Shown here piece by piece: positions 35,199 to 44,801 of a DNA stretch of 64,000 nt (its first letter is position 1; the number at the start of each line of letters is the position of its first letter). The stretch covers positions 4,836,001 through 4,900,000 of the forward strand of contig NZ_CP047898.1 in the NCBI RefSeq assembly GCF_009911795.1, given 5' to 3'. The position numbers and the translations under genes are program-made. The DNA is from Pseudarthrobacter psychrotolerans (GTDB taxonomy: Bacteria; Actinomycetota; Actinomycetes; Actinomycetales; Micrococcaceae). Under the pieces are notes generated by a model. It was not told where the DNA came from. It saw nothing but the letters and a program-made list of their open reading frames with translations, and searched no databases.

Positions 35199-37723
35199 CT
35201 AGTGGACTGACTCGCTCTGCTTCTGCGGCTCGTTTTCGCGTCGTTCAAGCCGTGCGCCCTCCACGTCCACATCCGGGAGGATCCGGTCCAGCCACTTGGG
35301 CAGCCACCAGGTCTTTTCGCCCAGCAGGTACATCACGGCGGGCACGATGGTCATGCGGACCACAAACGCGTCCAGCAGCACACCGAACGCCATGGCAAAG
35401 CCCAGCGGCCGGACCATGGTCAGATGGCTGAAGATGAAGCCGGCGAACACACTGACCATGATGATCGCGGCAGCGGTCACCACGGCACCGGCATGGCTGA
35501 AGCCGATGCGTACGGCTTTCTTGGCCGGGGCGCCATGCATATAGGACTCGCGCATGCCCGACGCGATGAACACCTGGTAGTCCATTGCCAGGCCGAACAG
35601 AACACCGATCAGGATGATCGGCAGGAAGCTCAGGACCGCGCCGGGATTGGCGACGTCGAACACACCGCCCAGCCAGCCCCACTGGTAGACGGCCACCACC
35701 AGGCCGAATGCGGCGGCCAGGGACAGCAGGAAACCGCCGGTTGCCAGGAGGGGAACCACAATGGAGCGGAACACCAGCAGCAGCAGGAGGAGGGAAAGCC
35801 CGACGACGATCGCCAGGTACGGGGGCAGGGCGTCGCCGAGTTTGGTGGAGACGTCGATGTTGCCGGCCGTCTGTCCGGTCAGCCCGATGGTAACCCCCGT
35901 TTCGGCCTGGATCTGCGTGCCGCGTTCGCGGAGTTCGCTCACCACCTGCACCGTGCCGGCCTTGGCGGGCCCCTCTTCCGGGATGACCTGGAAGACGGCG
36001 GTGCGGCGGTCTTCGCTCAGCGCCACCGGCACTGTTGCCACCACGTTGTCCACGCCCCGGATCAGGTCCGCGACGTCATACTGCAGTTTTTGGGCCTGGG
36101 TTTCGTCCAGGCCGGCCGGGAATTCGCCCACCACCACAATGGGGCCGGTGACGCCTTCGCCGAAGCTGCGGGCGGTGACGTCATAGGCCTGGTAGGCCTC
36201 GGAGTCCACCGGTTCGGAGCCGCCGTCGGGCAGTGCGAGCTGGAGCTGTGCGGCAGGCAGGGCCAGCGTCCCCAGCAGGAGTACGCCGGCGACGAGCGCC
36301 ACGACGGGGTGGCGGGTGACCAGGCCGCCCCAGCCCCGGGTGCTCTTTTCCTCATCCCTGGCCTGGTCGGCAACCTCGTGGCCGGCCTCGGCGTTGTGGG
36401 CATCGGCCTTGGCCCAGGCCCGCCGGGAAATGATGCGCCGGCCGATCAGGGACAGCAGGGCGGGGTCAGGGTGAGCGCAACCAGGACGGCCACGGCGACG
36501 GTGCCGGCAGCTGCCAGGCCCATCACGCTCAGGAACGGCAGCCCGGGCACCACCAGGGCGGCGAGGGCAATGATGACGGTCAGGCCGGCAAAAAGAACTG
36601 CGTTCCCTGAGGTTCCGGTGGCGCGAGCCACGGATTCCTCAGGATCCATGCCCGCCAGCAGCTGGGTCCGGTGCCGGTTGACGATGAACAGGGAGTAGTC
36701 GATGCCAACCGCGAGGCCCAGCATCAGCGCGAGCATGGGGGAGATGGAGCTCATCTCGAAGGCGCCGGACAGGGCGAACGTGATGCCCACCCCGACACTC
36801 ACGCCGATGACGGCCATCAGCAGAGGCAGGCCCGCGGCGATGAGCGTGCCGAGCATCAGGATCAGGACCAGGGCCGCCACTCCGATGCCGATGATTTCGG
36901 CGGTGCCGAAGAGTTCTGAGATGTCTTCGGTGATTTCCTTGCTGGCCAGTGCCGTCACACCCGCGGACGAAGTCTCATGCGCGATGTCCTGGACCTGCTG
37001 GCGCACCGCGGGGGTCAGGGCATTGATGGAGGTGTTGAACTGCACCTGGGCCACGGCTGCATTGCCGTCCGCCGAGACGAAGCGGATCCCGGCGGAAGCT
37101 TCCGCCTGCCGCTTGCCCAGGTCCAGCTTGGCCTTGGCGGCTTGCAGTTCCTGGGTGCCGGCGTCGAGCTGTGCCTGGCCTTGAGCCAACGTGGCCTTCT
37201 GCGCTCCGAGCTGGGCCTCGATCACGGCAGCGGGTGCACCCGCTGCCGTGAGCTGCTGCTCAGCGGCGTTCAGCTGCGCTGCGCCGGTGTCGAGCTGGGC
37301 GCGTGAGGCGTCCAGGCGGGCCTGACCGGCGGCAAGCTGCTGCTCGCCGTCCGCGATGGCCTGGCCTGCCTGGTCCAGCTGGGCCTGGGTGGCGAACGGA
37401 TCCACCGTGGCCTTGACGTTCGGGAGTTCGCGGAGGTTGGACAGGGCAGCCGTGACGGCAGCGCGGCTCCCGTCGGTGAAGCCGCCATCTGGAGCCTCGA
37501 AGACGATGGTGGCTGAGCCACCGGAGGCAGCCGGCAGTTCATGCCTCAGCTTGTCCGCGATCCGCTGGGTCTCGGTGCCCGGAATCTGGAAATTGTTGGA
37601 CAGCGTGCCATGGAACGCGGCTGCGGAGCCTCCCACGGCCACCAGCGCCACGAGCCAGAGCGAAATGACCAGCCAGCGGTGGCGGTAGGAGAACTTGCCG
37701 AGGCGGTAGAGCAGCAGGGCCAT
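35199..37723 (-). CDS. MMPL/RND-family transporter (frameshifted near 36,464)
   Basis: Restored length is 841 residues. Two RND halves are visible, each starting with a helix and a large extracytoplasmic loop, then five helices (GIDYSLFIVNRHR in half one, AMDYQVFIASGMRES in half two). The first loop holds an unusual coiled coil of about 110 residues made of Gln/Ala/Asp heptads (QLDTGAAQLNAAEQQL). The frame breaks at the plus-strand GGGG 36462-36465: one added base turns LTLTPPCCP into LTLTPALLSLIG and joins the two frames. ATG at 37723 follows the TetR stop by one base, so TetR and transporter form an operon. Substrate unknown; lipid or drug export is typical. Confidence 0.87.
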
Positions 37724-37724
37724 G

Positions 37725-38402
37725 TCAGAGCCGTTCTTTGATTGGGGTGGTGGCACTTGCGGGGGTATTGGCTGCAGGGACGGGGCTGCCGAAGCCGGAG
37801 CCGAGGTGGCCCATGGCGTCAATAAGCAGTTGCCGCAGGACAGCGAGGGAAGCGGGGGAGAGATCGGCGCCGCATTGGGCGAACCACACGTCCATGGCCG
37901 CCTTCCCGCAGGAGATGACGGAGCCAGCAAGGGCATGCAGGTACAGTTCGTCGACGACGGCGCCCGGGGTTCGGGCGAAGCGCTCCCGTGCCGCGCTGAT
38001 GATCTCTTCGGTGCAGTGGTCCCACGCCTCAAGTTCGGACCGGGACAGGACCGCGTTGTCCTGGGTGAGGGTGAAGAGTTCGGCAAGGGGCGCCACCGTC
38101 ATGGGGTCGGCCAGCTGCATCAGGGCCGCGCGCGCGGATTCGAGGATGGGTTCGTCGGCGGGCCGCTGGCGGAACTGCTGAAGGGCGTTGTCCAGAAACC
38201 CGTGCGTCATGGAAGCCAGCGCAGCCTCGGTGCTGCTGAAGTAGTTGAAGAAGGTGCGGCGCGAGATCCCGGCTGATTCGGCAATGTCCTCCACCGTGAA
38301 ATTCCCGGGTCCCTGGGCGCGCAGTAGGGTCAAGGCGGCGTCGGTGATGGCCTGGCGCGTGGCGGCTTTGTTGAGCTCACGGCGCGAGAGAAGTTCGGGC
38401 AT
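37725..38402 (-). CDS. TetR-family repressor of the MMPL operon
   Basis: A 225-residue TetR regulator. The HTH is at the N-terminus: AITDAALTLLRAQGPGNFTV then DIAESAGISRRTFFNYF. The C-terminal ligand domain is divergent. The tail is Ala/Pro/Thr-rich. ATG at 38402. It lies one base upstream of the MMPL gene, the typical arrangement for a local repressor, and a near-perfect palindrome sits 13 bases before its start codon, so autoregulation is likely. Confidence 0.92.
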   Translation of the reverse strand: MPELLSRRELNKAATRQAITDAALTLLRAQGPGNFTVEDIAESAGISRRTFFNYFSSTEAALASMTHGFLDNALQQFRQRPADEPILESARAALMQLADPMTVAPLAELFTLTQDNAVLSRSELEAWDHCTEEIISAARERFARTPGAVVDELYLHALAGSVISCGKAAMDVWFAQCGADLSPASLAVLRQLLIDAMGHLGSGFGSPVPAANTPASATTPIKERL

Positions 38403-38414
38403 GAAATTACACTA

Positions 38415-38430
38415 CGTGCAAGTTTGCACG
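38415..38430. promoter_or_regulatory. Probable TetR operator
   Basis: Perfect 7-bp arms CGTGCAA and TTGCACG around GT, 13 bases upstream of the tetR start codon. Position and symmetry fit autorepression of the tetR-MMPL operon. Confidence 0.65.
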
Positions 38431-38562
38431 CCGCGCAAGTTGATTCACAGGAAGATGAAAGGTTCCCGACAGCTAAGCCTGAGGCTGTCGCCGGAGACTG
38501 AAAGAGTCCCGTCTGGGGCATCTTGACCAGCCGTCACCGGACGGCAGATCCAGGAGACAAGA

Positions 38563-39138
38563 ATGGTACGCACAAAGAGAATTGCCCTTGGCCTCACGGC
38601 CACCGCGTTGGCCCTTGGCGCCGGGATCGGCGTCGCCGGCATGGCGTCCGCAACCACGACGCCGACGCCCACTCCCAGCGCCAGCTCGAGCACCTCCGCC
38701 GACGGCAGCACCAGCGCCGGCCCCGCTGACGGGAAGGGCATGCGCGGTGGCCATGGCCACGGCGGTTTTGGTTTCGGCGGCGACGATGCAACTGAACTGG
38801 CCACGAAGCTGGGCGTGGACCAGACCAAGCTGACGGATGCCTTGAAGGCCTTCCGCCAGGCCAACAAGCCCACCACCCCGCCCGCCGAGGGAACCCGGCC
38901 GGACCCGGCAGCCATGCAGGCGGAGCTCGCCAAGTCGCTCGCGGCGTCGCTGGGTATTGACGAGGCCAAGGTCAGCGCGGCGCTGGACGAGCTGCGCACC
39001 GCTGAACAGGCAGAACATGCCGCGGCTCTGAAGACCCGACTGGACCAGGCCGTCACCGACGGCAAGCTGACCCAGGCCGAGGCGGACGCCGTGACCAAGG
39101 CTGTCCAGAACGGAGTCATCGGAGGTGGCGGCCGCTAG
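38563..39138 (+). CDS. Secreted helical protein with Gly/His-rich linker
   Basis: A 191-residue exported protein. The signal peptide runs MVRTKRIALGLTATALALGA and ends near GMASA. A Ser/Thr/Pro-rich linker follows, then the Gly/His segment MRGGHGHGGFGFGGDD, and then helical repeats (LGVDQTKLTDALKAF and LGIDEAKVSAALDEL, two copies of a similar unit, then KLTQAEADAVTKAVQ). The repeated L-G-x-x-x-x-K unit recalls small periplasmic or cell-wall proteins of unknown function in actinobacteria. ATG at 38563 has CAGGAGACA upstream. A perfect terminator follows. Divergent from tetR. Function unknown; the His residues could bind metal. Confidence 0.8.
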   Translation: MVRTKRIALGLTATALALGAGIGVAGMASATTTPTPTPSASSSTSADGSTSAGPADGKGMRGGHGHGGFGFGGDDATELATKLGVDQTKLTDALKAFRQANKPTTPPAEGTRPDPAAMQAELAKSLAASLGIDEAKVSAALDELRTAEQAEHAAALKTRLDQAVTDGKLTQAEADAVTKAVQNGVIGGGGR

Positions 39139-39171
39139 CCAACGGCCGGGCTGAGCGAAACCCGGCATAGA

Positions 39172-39214
39172 ACAGGAGAAGTCCCCGGGAGCACTTCCCG
39201 GGGACTTCTCCTGT
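39172..39214. terminator. Strong bidirectional terminator
   Basis: A perfect 19-bp stem (39172-39190 with 39196-39214, loop GCACT), followed by TTT on the plus side. It separates the secreted-protein gene from the convergent symporter gene. Confidence 0.9.
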
Positions 39215-39233
39215 TTGGTGTTCGAGCCGTGCG

Positions 39234-40697
39234 TCAGGCCTTCGCGTCGGCCAGCTCGCGTCCGGCTTCCGGCGCGTCGGTACCTCCGGCGATGGCGGAG
39301 GGATCCGCGGCGGAGGAGTCGGCGTCGTCGTCCACAAACGGGGTGCCGTTGCGGGGCGCGTAGTAGAGCGCCTCGTTAAGGATGCCCTGGCGCTTGGCCA
39401 CGATGGTGGGCACAAGGGCCTGGCCTGCGACGTTGACCGCGGTGCGGCCCATATCCAGGATGGGATCGATCGCCAGCAGGAGTCCGACGCCGGCCAGGGG
39501 CAGTCCCAGCGTGGAGAGCGTCAGGGTGAGCATTACGACGGCGCCGGTGGTGCCGGCCGTTGCGGCGGAGCCGAGGACGGAGACGAGGGCGATGAGCAGG
39601 TAGTGGCTGGCGTCCAGCTGGACGCCGAAGAACTGGGCCACAAAGATGGCTGAGATCGCGGGGTAGATCGCGGCGCAGCCGTCCATCTTGGTGGTGGCGC
39701 CCAGGGGCACGGCGAAGGAAGCGTAGGCGCGGGGAACACCCAGGCTGCGCTCTGTGACGCGCTGGGTCAGCGGCAGTGTTCCGATGGAGGAGCGGGACAC
39801 AAACGCCAGCTGCACGGCAGGCCAGACGCCGGAGAAGTACTGCTTCACGGACAGGCCGTGCGAGCGGATGAGGGTCGGGTAAACCACAAACAGCACCAGG
39901 GCCAGGCCCACGTAGATGGCGAAGGTGAACTTGCCGAGCGCGCCGATGGTGTCCCAGCCGTAGACGGCTGCGGCGTTGCCGATCAGGCCGACTGTGCCGA
40001 GCGGGGCGATGCGGATGATCCACCAGAGGACCTTCTGGATGACGGCCAGCGCCGAAGCGTTGAGGTTCAGGAACGGCTCGGCAGCCTTGCCCACCTTGAG
40101 GGCGGCGACGCCGACGGCGATGGCAATTACCAGGATCTGGAGCACGTTGAAGCTGACAGAGGTGGCGACCGTGGTGGCTGCGGTGGCGCTTTCAGTCACA
40201 GTGGAACTGGCGCCGAGGCCAAGGAAGTTTTTGGGGAACAGGCCGATCAGGAAGGACCACCAGTCACCGGACTTGCCGGCATACTTGGCCTCCTGGGTGA
40301 TGCCGGTGTTGGCGCCTGGCTGCAGGAGCACGCCAAGGCCGATACCGATCACAACGGCGATCAGGGACGTGATGGCGAACCAGAGCAGGGTGTTCCAGGC
40401 CAGCTTGGCGGCGTTGGAGACCTGGCGCAGGTTCGAGATGGAGCTCACCACTGCGGTGAAGATCAGCGGAACTACCGCGGTCTGCAGCAGCGACACGTAG
40501 CTGGAGCCGATCGTCTGCAGCGTGGCGCCGAGGCCGTTGGGGGCCTCCTTGGTGCTGCCCGTGTACTTGGCCAGCAGGCCGAGGCCCAGCCCGACAATGA
40601 GGGCGGCGATGATCTGGAAGCCGAACGAGCCAGCCCACTTGGGCAGCTGGAAGCCGGTCTTTCCTGCGGATTCGGGGGTGCGGGGTTGAGTGCTCAC
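39234..40697 (-). CDS. Dicarboxylate/amino acid:cation symporter (DAACS family)
   Basis: A 487-residue membrane transporter of the GltP/DctA family. It has about eight helices and two re-entrant loops: the serine-rich loop SRSSIGTLPLTQR, the GATTKMDGCA cation-site motif, and DMGRTAVNVAGQALVP in helix 8. Members import glutamate, aspartate or C4-dicarboxylates with Na+ or H+. The C-terminal tail is acidic and disordered (DDDADSSAADP). GTG at 40697, no strong ribosome site. Substrate within the family is not determined. Confidence 0.91.
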   Translation of the reverse strand: MSTQPRTPESAGKTGFQLPKWAGSFGFQIIAALIVGLGLGLLAKYTGSTKEAPNGLGATLQTIGSSYVSLLQTAVVPLIFTAVVSSISNLRQVSNAAKLAWNTLLWFAITSLIAVVIGIGLGVLLQPGANTGITQEAKYAGKSGDWWSFLIGLFPKNFLGLGASSTVTESATAATTVATSVSFNVLQILVIAIAVGVAALKVGKAAEPFLNLNASALAVIQKVLWWIIRIAPLGTVGLIGNAAAVYGWDTIGALGKFTFAIYVGLALVLFVVYPTLIRSHGLSVKQYFSGVWPAVQLAFVSRSSIGTLPLTQRVTERSLGVPRAYASFAVPLGATTKMDGCAAIYPAISAIFVAQFFGVQLDASHYLLIALVSVLGSAATAGTTGAVVMLTLTLSTLGLPLAGVGLLLAIDPILDMGRTAVNVAGQALVPTIVAKRQGILNEALYYAPRNGTPFVDDDADSSAADPSAIAGGTDAPEAGRELADAKA

Positions 40698-40953
40698 CAG
40701 AACACGCTAGGCCCGGGCTCCTTATCACGGCGAACAGATGTTGAGAAATGTTACGCCGCCCGACCGAGCCATGGAGGCGCAGAATCCCCGTAAATCCGGC
40801 GTCATACAAGGCAATTGTGAAGTTATTCCCAGTCCGGATGTGGCAAACGTCTCGCCATTTACGACCGGGAGGGGAGGCACCCGGCAGCGTGCGTCAAAGC
40901 GACGAAGGAGCAGCACGCCGAGGGTGTCTGCCCTCCCGGGCGGACGACGAAAC

Positions 40954-42638
40954 TTACGAAAGCAGCGCTCGGCGCAGGGTATCGAGCCCTACGGAGCCGA
41001 CATTCAGGGCCTTCGTGTGGAAGGCCTTAAGATCAAAGCCGGGCCGGGTTTCGAGGTCGGCGCGGATCTGTTCCCAGAGGCGCTGTCCCACTTTGTAGGA
41101 CGGGGCCTGGCCGGGCCAGCCGAGGTAGCGGGTGAACTCGAATTTGAGCTGGCCCTCACTGATGGGCAGGTTCCCCTTGAGGAAGTCGTAGCCCTCCTCC
41201 GGAGTCCATGTTCCGGTGCCCCAGCGTTCGGGGATCTCAAGTTCCAGGTGGACGCCGATGTCGAACACCACCCGTGCCGCCCGCATCCGCTGCATGTCCA
41301 GCATGCCCATGTGGTCGCCGGGATCCGCCAGGTAGCCGAGTTCCTGCATAAGCTTTTCCGCGTACAGTGCCCAGCCCTCGCCGTGGCCGGACGTCCAGCA
41401 GATGTTGCGCCTCCACTTGTTGAGCAGTTCCCGCCGGTACGTGGCGGTGGCCACCTGCAGGTGGTGGCCGGGAACGCCCTCGTGGAAGACGGTGGTGGTT
41501 TCGGCCCACGTGGTGAAGGTGTCTTCGCCGGCGGGAACCGACCACCACATCCGGCCCGGGCGCGAAAAGTCATCAGAGGGGCCGGTGTAGTAAATGCCGC
41601 CCTCGTCGGTGGGGGCAATGAGGCATTCGAGCTTCTTCATGACGTCCGGAATATCGAAGTGCACCCCGGCAAGCTCGGCAACTGCCTTGTCCGAGAGTTC
41701 CTGCATCCACGCTTTGAGGGCCTCCGTGCCCTTGAGCTGGCGGGCCGGGTCATTGTTGAGGACGTCCTTGGCCTCCTCGATGCTGGCCCCTGCCTTGATG
41801 CGGGACGCGACTTTCTCTTGCTCGGCGATGAGCCGGCCAGTTCCTGGACTCCCCACGCGTAGGTCTCTTCGAGGTCGACGGCGGCGCCCAGGAAGGAACG
41901 TGAGGCCAGTGCGTAGCGTTCCCGGCCGACGGCGTCCTGCTGCGGGGCGGCAGGCAGCAGTTCCGTGCGCAGGAACTCCGCGAGGTCCCGGTAGGCACCC
42001 CTGGCGGCGGCAGCACCGGCGTCGAGCCTTTCCTGCGTTTCGCCCGGAAGGGGACCGTTGGCAGTCCGTGCACCGGCAGCGAGCTTGGCGAAGAAGCCGT
42101 CATCGGCGGCATATTTGGTGCTCTGCTCGATGACGATGGAAACCTGGCGTTCGGCCGCGACTTTGCGCGCGTCCCGGGCCTGGCGCAGGGATTCGATGTA
42201 GCCGCGGAGAGCGCCGGGGACGTTCAGGGCGCGGCCGGAGATATGCTCCCAGTGCTCAGCGGTTTCGGTGGGCATCAGGTCGAAAATGGCCCGGATGTCC
42301 TGGGCAGGGGAGGCGATGTTGTTCAGCTCGGCCACATCCCAGCCCGATTCGTGGATTTCCAGCTGGAGGCCCAGCCGTTCCCGCATGGCGTCCAGGGTGA
42401 CGGCATCAACGTCGTCCTGGGGCACCAAGCCCTCCAGGGCAGCAAGGGCTTTTCGGGCTTCCGTTGCAAAGCCGGCGATGCCGGCGGGGGAGTAATCCGG
42501 GTACTCTGTCTCGTGCCCCGGCAGGCCCAGCGTGGTGGCGAGCGACGGGTTCAGCCGGACGAGTGTGTCGGTGTAGTCATCCGCCACGGCATCGATGGCG
42601 GAGTGCGGACGGGCGGAAGGGGCGGCTTCGATAGTCAC
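40954..42638 (-). CDS. DUF885 metallopeptidase-like protein (frameshifted near 41,835)
   Basis: Restored length is 561 residues, of the DUF885 family related to zinc peptidases. The zinc motif HEGVPGHHLQV and the following SGHGEGWALYAEKLM are intact in the second part. The first frame runs to TYAWGVQELAG. One added C (plus-strand GG at 41835-41836) turns this into VQELARLIAEQEKVASRI and joins the second frame. The total span is one base short of a multiple of three. GTG at 42638 lies 9 bases after the accE stop, so it is probably the third gene of the accD-accE operon. Substrate unknown; some homologues are called dipeptidyl aminopeptidase-like. Confidence 0.85.
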
Positions 42639-42647
42639 CCCACGAGC

Positions 42648-42986
42648 CTAACCCCGGCTCCGCCTCCAGGCGCCGGGTCCCGGCGTCGGGGCGAGCCGCA
42701 GCTGCTGGCGGCGCACCCAGTCACGGGCGGTGGGCTTCCCTGCCGCCACGGCGTCCGCGCTGCCCAGGGAAAGCACGACGGCGGTCAGCGCCGCGAGCTC
42801 CTCGGCCGACGGTTGCCCTTTGACCACAGAAAGTACGGGGAGTGCGGGCTCAGCAACCGACTCGTCAGGGGCCACGACCGCTGGGTTCCCTGGCCGTGGG
42901 CCCACGCCGGCGAGGAGCCCGGCCTGAGCTTGCGAAGGCTGGGAGCCGGTGGGGCCTTGCGAGGTTAGGGGGCGGTTGGGGATCAC
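42648..42986 (-). CDS. accE: Acyl-CoA carboxylase epsilon subunit
   Basis: A 112-residue protein. The last 65 residues match the ACC epsilon family ([20 protein letters not shown], then [10 protein letters not shown]), the small subunit that holds the alpha and beta subunits together in actinobacterial complexes. The N-terminal half is Pro/Gly-rich and disordered. GTG overlaps the accD stop by four bases (GTGA). The same pair, accD5-accE5, exists in M. tuberculosis. Confidence 0.88.
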   Translation of the reverse strand: MIPNRPLTSQGPTGSQPSQAQAGLLAGVGPRPGNPAVVAPDESVAEPALPVLSVVKGQPSAEELAALTAVVLSLGSADAVAAGKPTARDWVRRQQLRLAPTPGPGAWRRSRG

Positions 42987-44566
42987 AGCGGGATGTTCCC
43001 GTGCTTCTTGGTGGGCAGGCTGGCCCGCTTGTCGCGGAGGGCGCGGAGGCCCTTGATGATGTGGAGCCGGGTGTCGGACGGCGCGATGACCGCGTCCACG
43101 TAGCCCAGCTGCGCTGCCTGGTAGGGATTCAGCAGCTCGTCTTCATACTGCCGGATGACCTCGGCGCGCCGGGCCTCAACGTCCCCGCCGGCCTCGGCCA
43201 CTGCGGCCAGGTGGCGGCGGTACAGGATATTGACGGCGCCCTGGGCACCCATCACGCCGATTTGCGCCGTGGGCCACGCCAGGTTCAGGTCCGCGCCGAG
43301 CTTCTTGGAGCCCATCACGATGTACGCTCCGCCGTAGGCCTTGCGGGTGATCACCGTCAGCTTGGGGACGGTGGCTTCGGCGTAGGCGTACAGCAGCTTG
43401 GCGCCGCGGCGGATGATGCCCTGGAACTCCTGGTCCTTGCCGGGCAGGAAGCCGGGAACATCCACCAGGGTGATGATGGGGACGTTGAAGGCGTCGCAGT
43501 TCCGGACGAAGCGGGCGGCCTTTTCCGAGGCTGCAATGTCCAGCGTGCCGGCGAACTGCAGCGGCTGGTTGGCCACGATGCCCACGGCGTGTCCCTCAAC
43601 CCGGCCGTAGCCGATGATGACGTTGGGGGCATAGAGGGACTGCATCTCCAGGAAATGTGCGTCGTCAACGATCTGCTCGATGACGGTGCGCATGTCGTAC
43701 GGCTGGTTGGCAGAGTCCGGGACGAGCGTGTCCAGGGCGAGGTCGTCGTCGTTGAGCTCCAGCTCCTGCTGGTGCTCCAGCACCGGGGCCTCGGCGAGGT
43801 TGTTGGACGGCAGGAAGTCCAGCAGTTCGCGGACGAATTCGATGGCATCGGCTTCGTCGGAGGCGAGGTACGTGGACGTGCCCGTGTTGGCATTGTGCTG
43901 GCGGGCGCCGCCGAGGGTTTCCATGTCCACGTCTTCGCCCGTGACGGTCTTGATGACGTCCGGTCCCGTGATGAACATGTGCGAGGTTTTGTCCACCATC
44001 ACCACGTAGTCCGTGAGGGCGGGGGAGTACGCCGCGCCGCCGGCGGACGGTCCCATGATGAGCGAAATCTGCGGGACGACACCGGATGCGTGGACGTTGT
44101 TGCGGAAGATGTCGGCAAACATGGCCAGCGAGGCCACACCTTCCTGGATGCGGGCACCGCCGCCGTCGAGGATGCCAACTACCGGGCAGCCGTTGCGCAG
44201 GGCGAATTCCTGGACCTTGACGATCTTCTCGCCGTTGACCTGGCTCAGCGATCCGCCGTACACCGAAAAGTCCTGGCTGTAGACGGCAACGGGGCGCCCG
44301 TCCACGGTGCCGTAGCCGGAGACCAGCCCGTCGCCGAGCGGCTTCTTCTTCTCCATGCCGAAGGCGGTGGAGCGGTGCACGGCCAGAGCGTCAAGCTCCA
44401 CAAACGAGCCCTCGTCCAGCAGGAGGTCCACGCGCTCGCGGGCGGTGTTCTTGCCGCGGGCGTGCTGCTTCTCGATGGCTTCGGGGCCGGAGGGTTGTTC
44501 GGCACGCGCCTGGCGGTCGCGGAAATCGGCGATCTTTCCCGCTGTCGTTGTCAGATCGTGGCTCAT
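42983..44566 (-). CDS. accD: Acyl-CoA carboxylase beta subunit (carboxyltransferase)
   Basis: A 527-residue carboxyltransferase that moves CO2 from biotin to acetyl- or propionyl-CoA. The crotonase-type oxyanion motifs are [15 protein letters not shown] with [14 protein letters not shown] in the N-half, and [15 protein letters not shown] with [13 protein letters not shown] in the C-half. Ile about 417 in GGAYIVMG lies where S. coelicolor PccB has Asp and AccB has Ile, which suggests acetyl-CoA may also be used. The start is ATG at 44566 with GGAG upstream. It forms an operon with accE and the DUF885 gene. AccD5/PccB-like. Confidence 0.94.
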   Translation of the reverse strand: MSHDLTTTAGKIADFRDRQARAEQPSGPEAIEKQHARGKNTARERVDLLLDEGSFVELDALAVHRSTAFGMEKKKPLGDGLVSGYGTVDGRPVAVYSQDFSVYGGSLSQVNGEKIVKVQEFALRNGCPVVGILDGGGARIQEGVASLAMFADIFRNNVHASGVVPQISLIMGPSAGGAAYSPALTDYVVMVDKTSHMFITGPDVIKTVTGEDVDMETLGGARQHNANTGTSTYLASDEADAIEFVRELLDFLPSNNLAEAPVLEHQQELELNDDDLALDTLVPDSANQPYDMRTVIEQIVDDAHFLEMQSLYAPNVIIGYGRVEGHAVGIVANQPLQFAGTLDIAASEKAARFVRNCDAFNVPIITLVDVPGFLPGKDQEFQGIIRRGAKLLYAYAEATVPKLTVITRKAYGGAYIVMGSKKLGADLNLAWPTAQIGVMGAQGAVNILYRRHLAAVAEAGGDVEARRAEVIRQYEDELLNPYQAAQLGYVDAVIAPSDTRLHIIKGLRALRDKRASLPTKKHGNIPL

Positions 44567-44716
44567 CAAGTGTCTCCGGCTCTGTAGCAGATTGGTGCTG
44601 TAACAATGTGGTGCTGCGTGCGGTGGTGGCGGGCAGGTCAGGCGCGGGATTTAAGTAGCTTCCACACAAAGGACGAACCCTGCTGGCTAGTCTAATGACG
44701 CATCTGCGTGGGACGA

Positions 44717-44733
44717 CTGTAGAAAACCTACAA
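44717..44733. promoter_or_regulatory. Palindromic operator-like site upstream of accD
   Basis: TGTAG and CTACA arms (44718-44722 and 44728-44732) around AAAAC; 14 of 17 bases match the 34465-34481 site near accA3. It lies about 150-167 bases upstream of accD and 68-85 upstream of the divergent SDR gene. Confidence 0.5.
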
Positions 44734-44759
44734 TTTTCCGCACTTTCCAGCGGCCAGCC

Positions 44760-44783
44760 GTATGTTACCGACCAGTAACATAC
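44760..44783. promoter_or_regulatory. Operator-like palindrome at the SDR promoter
   Basis: Arms GTATGTTAC and GTAACATAC (9 bp, perfect) around CGACCA. A possible -10 (TACAGT, 44790-44795) follows, so the palindrome covers the -35 zone of the SDR gene starting at 44802. It has the form of a TetR-type operator. Confidence 0.6.
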
Positions 44784-44801
44784 CTCGGCTACAGTGGAGC
44801 C

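Noticed and set aside
38455..38526. Short leader peptide frame (23 codons) upstream of the secreted-protein gene
   Set aside because: The ribosome site touches the ATG too closely and the peptide shows no attenuator codons; likely chance.
42842..44587. 581-codon plus-strand frame over accD
   Set aside because: Antisense shadow; accD is certain.
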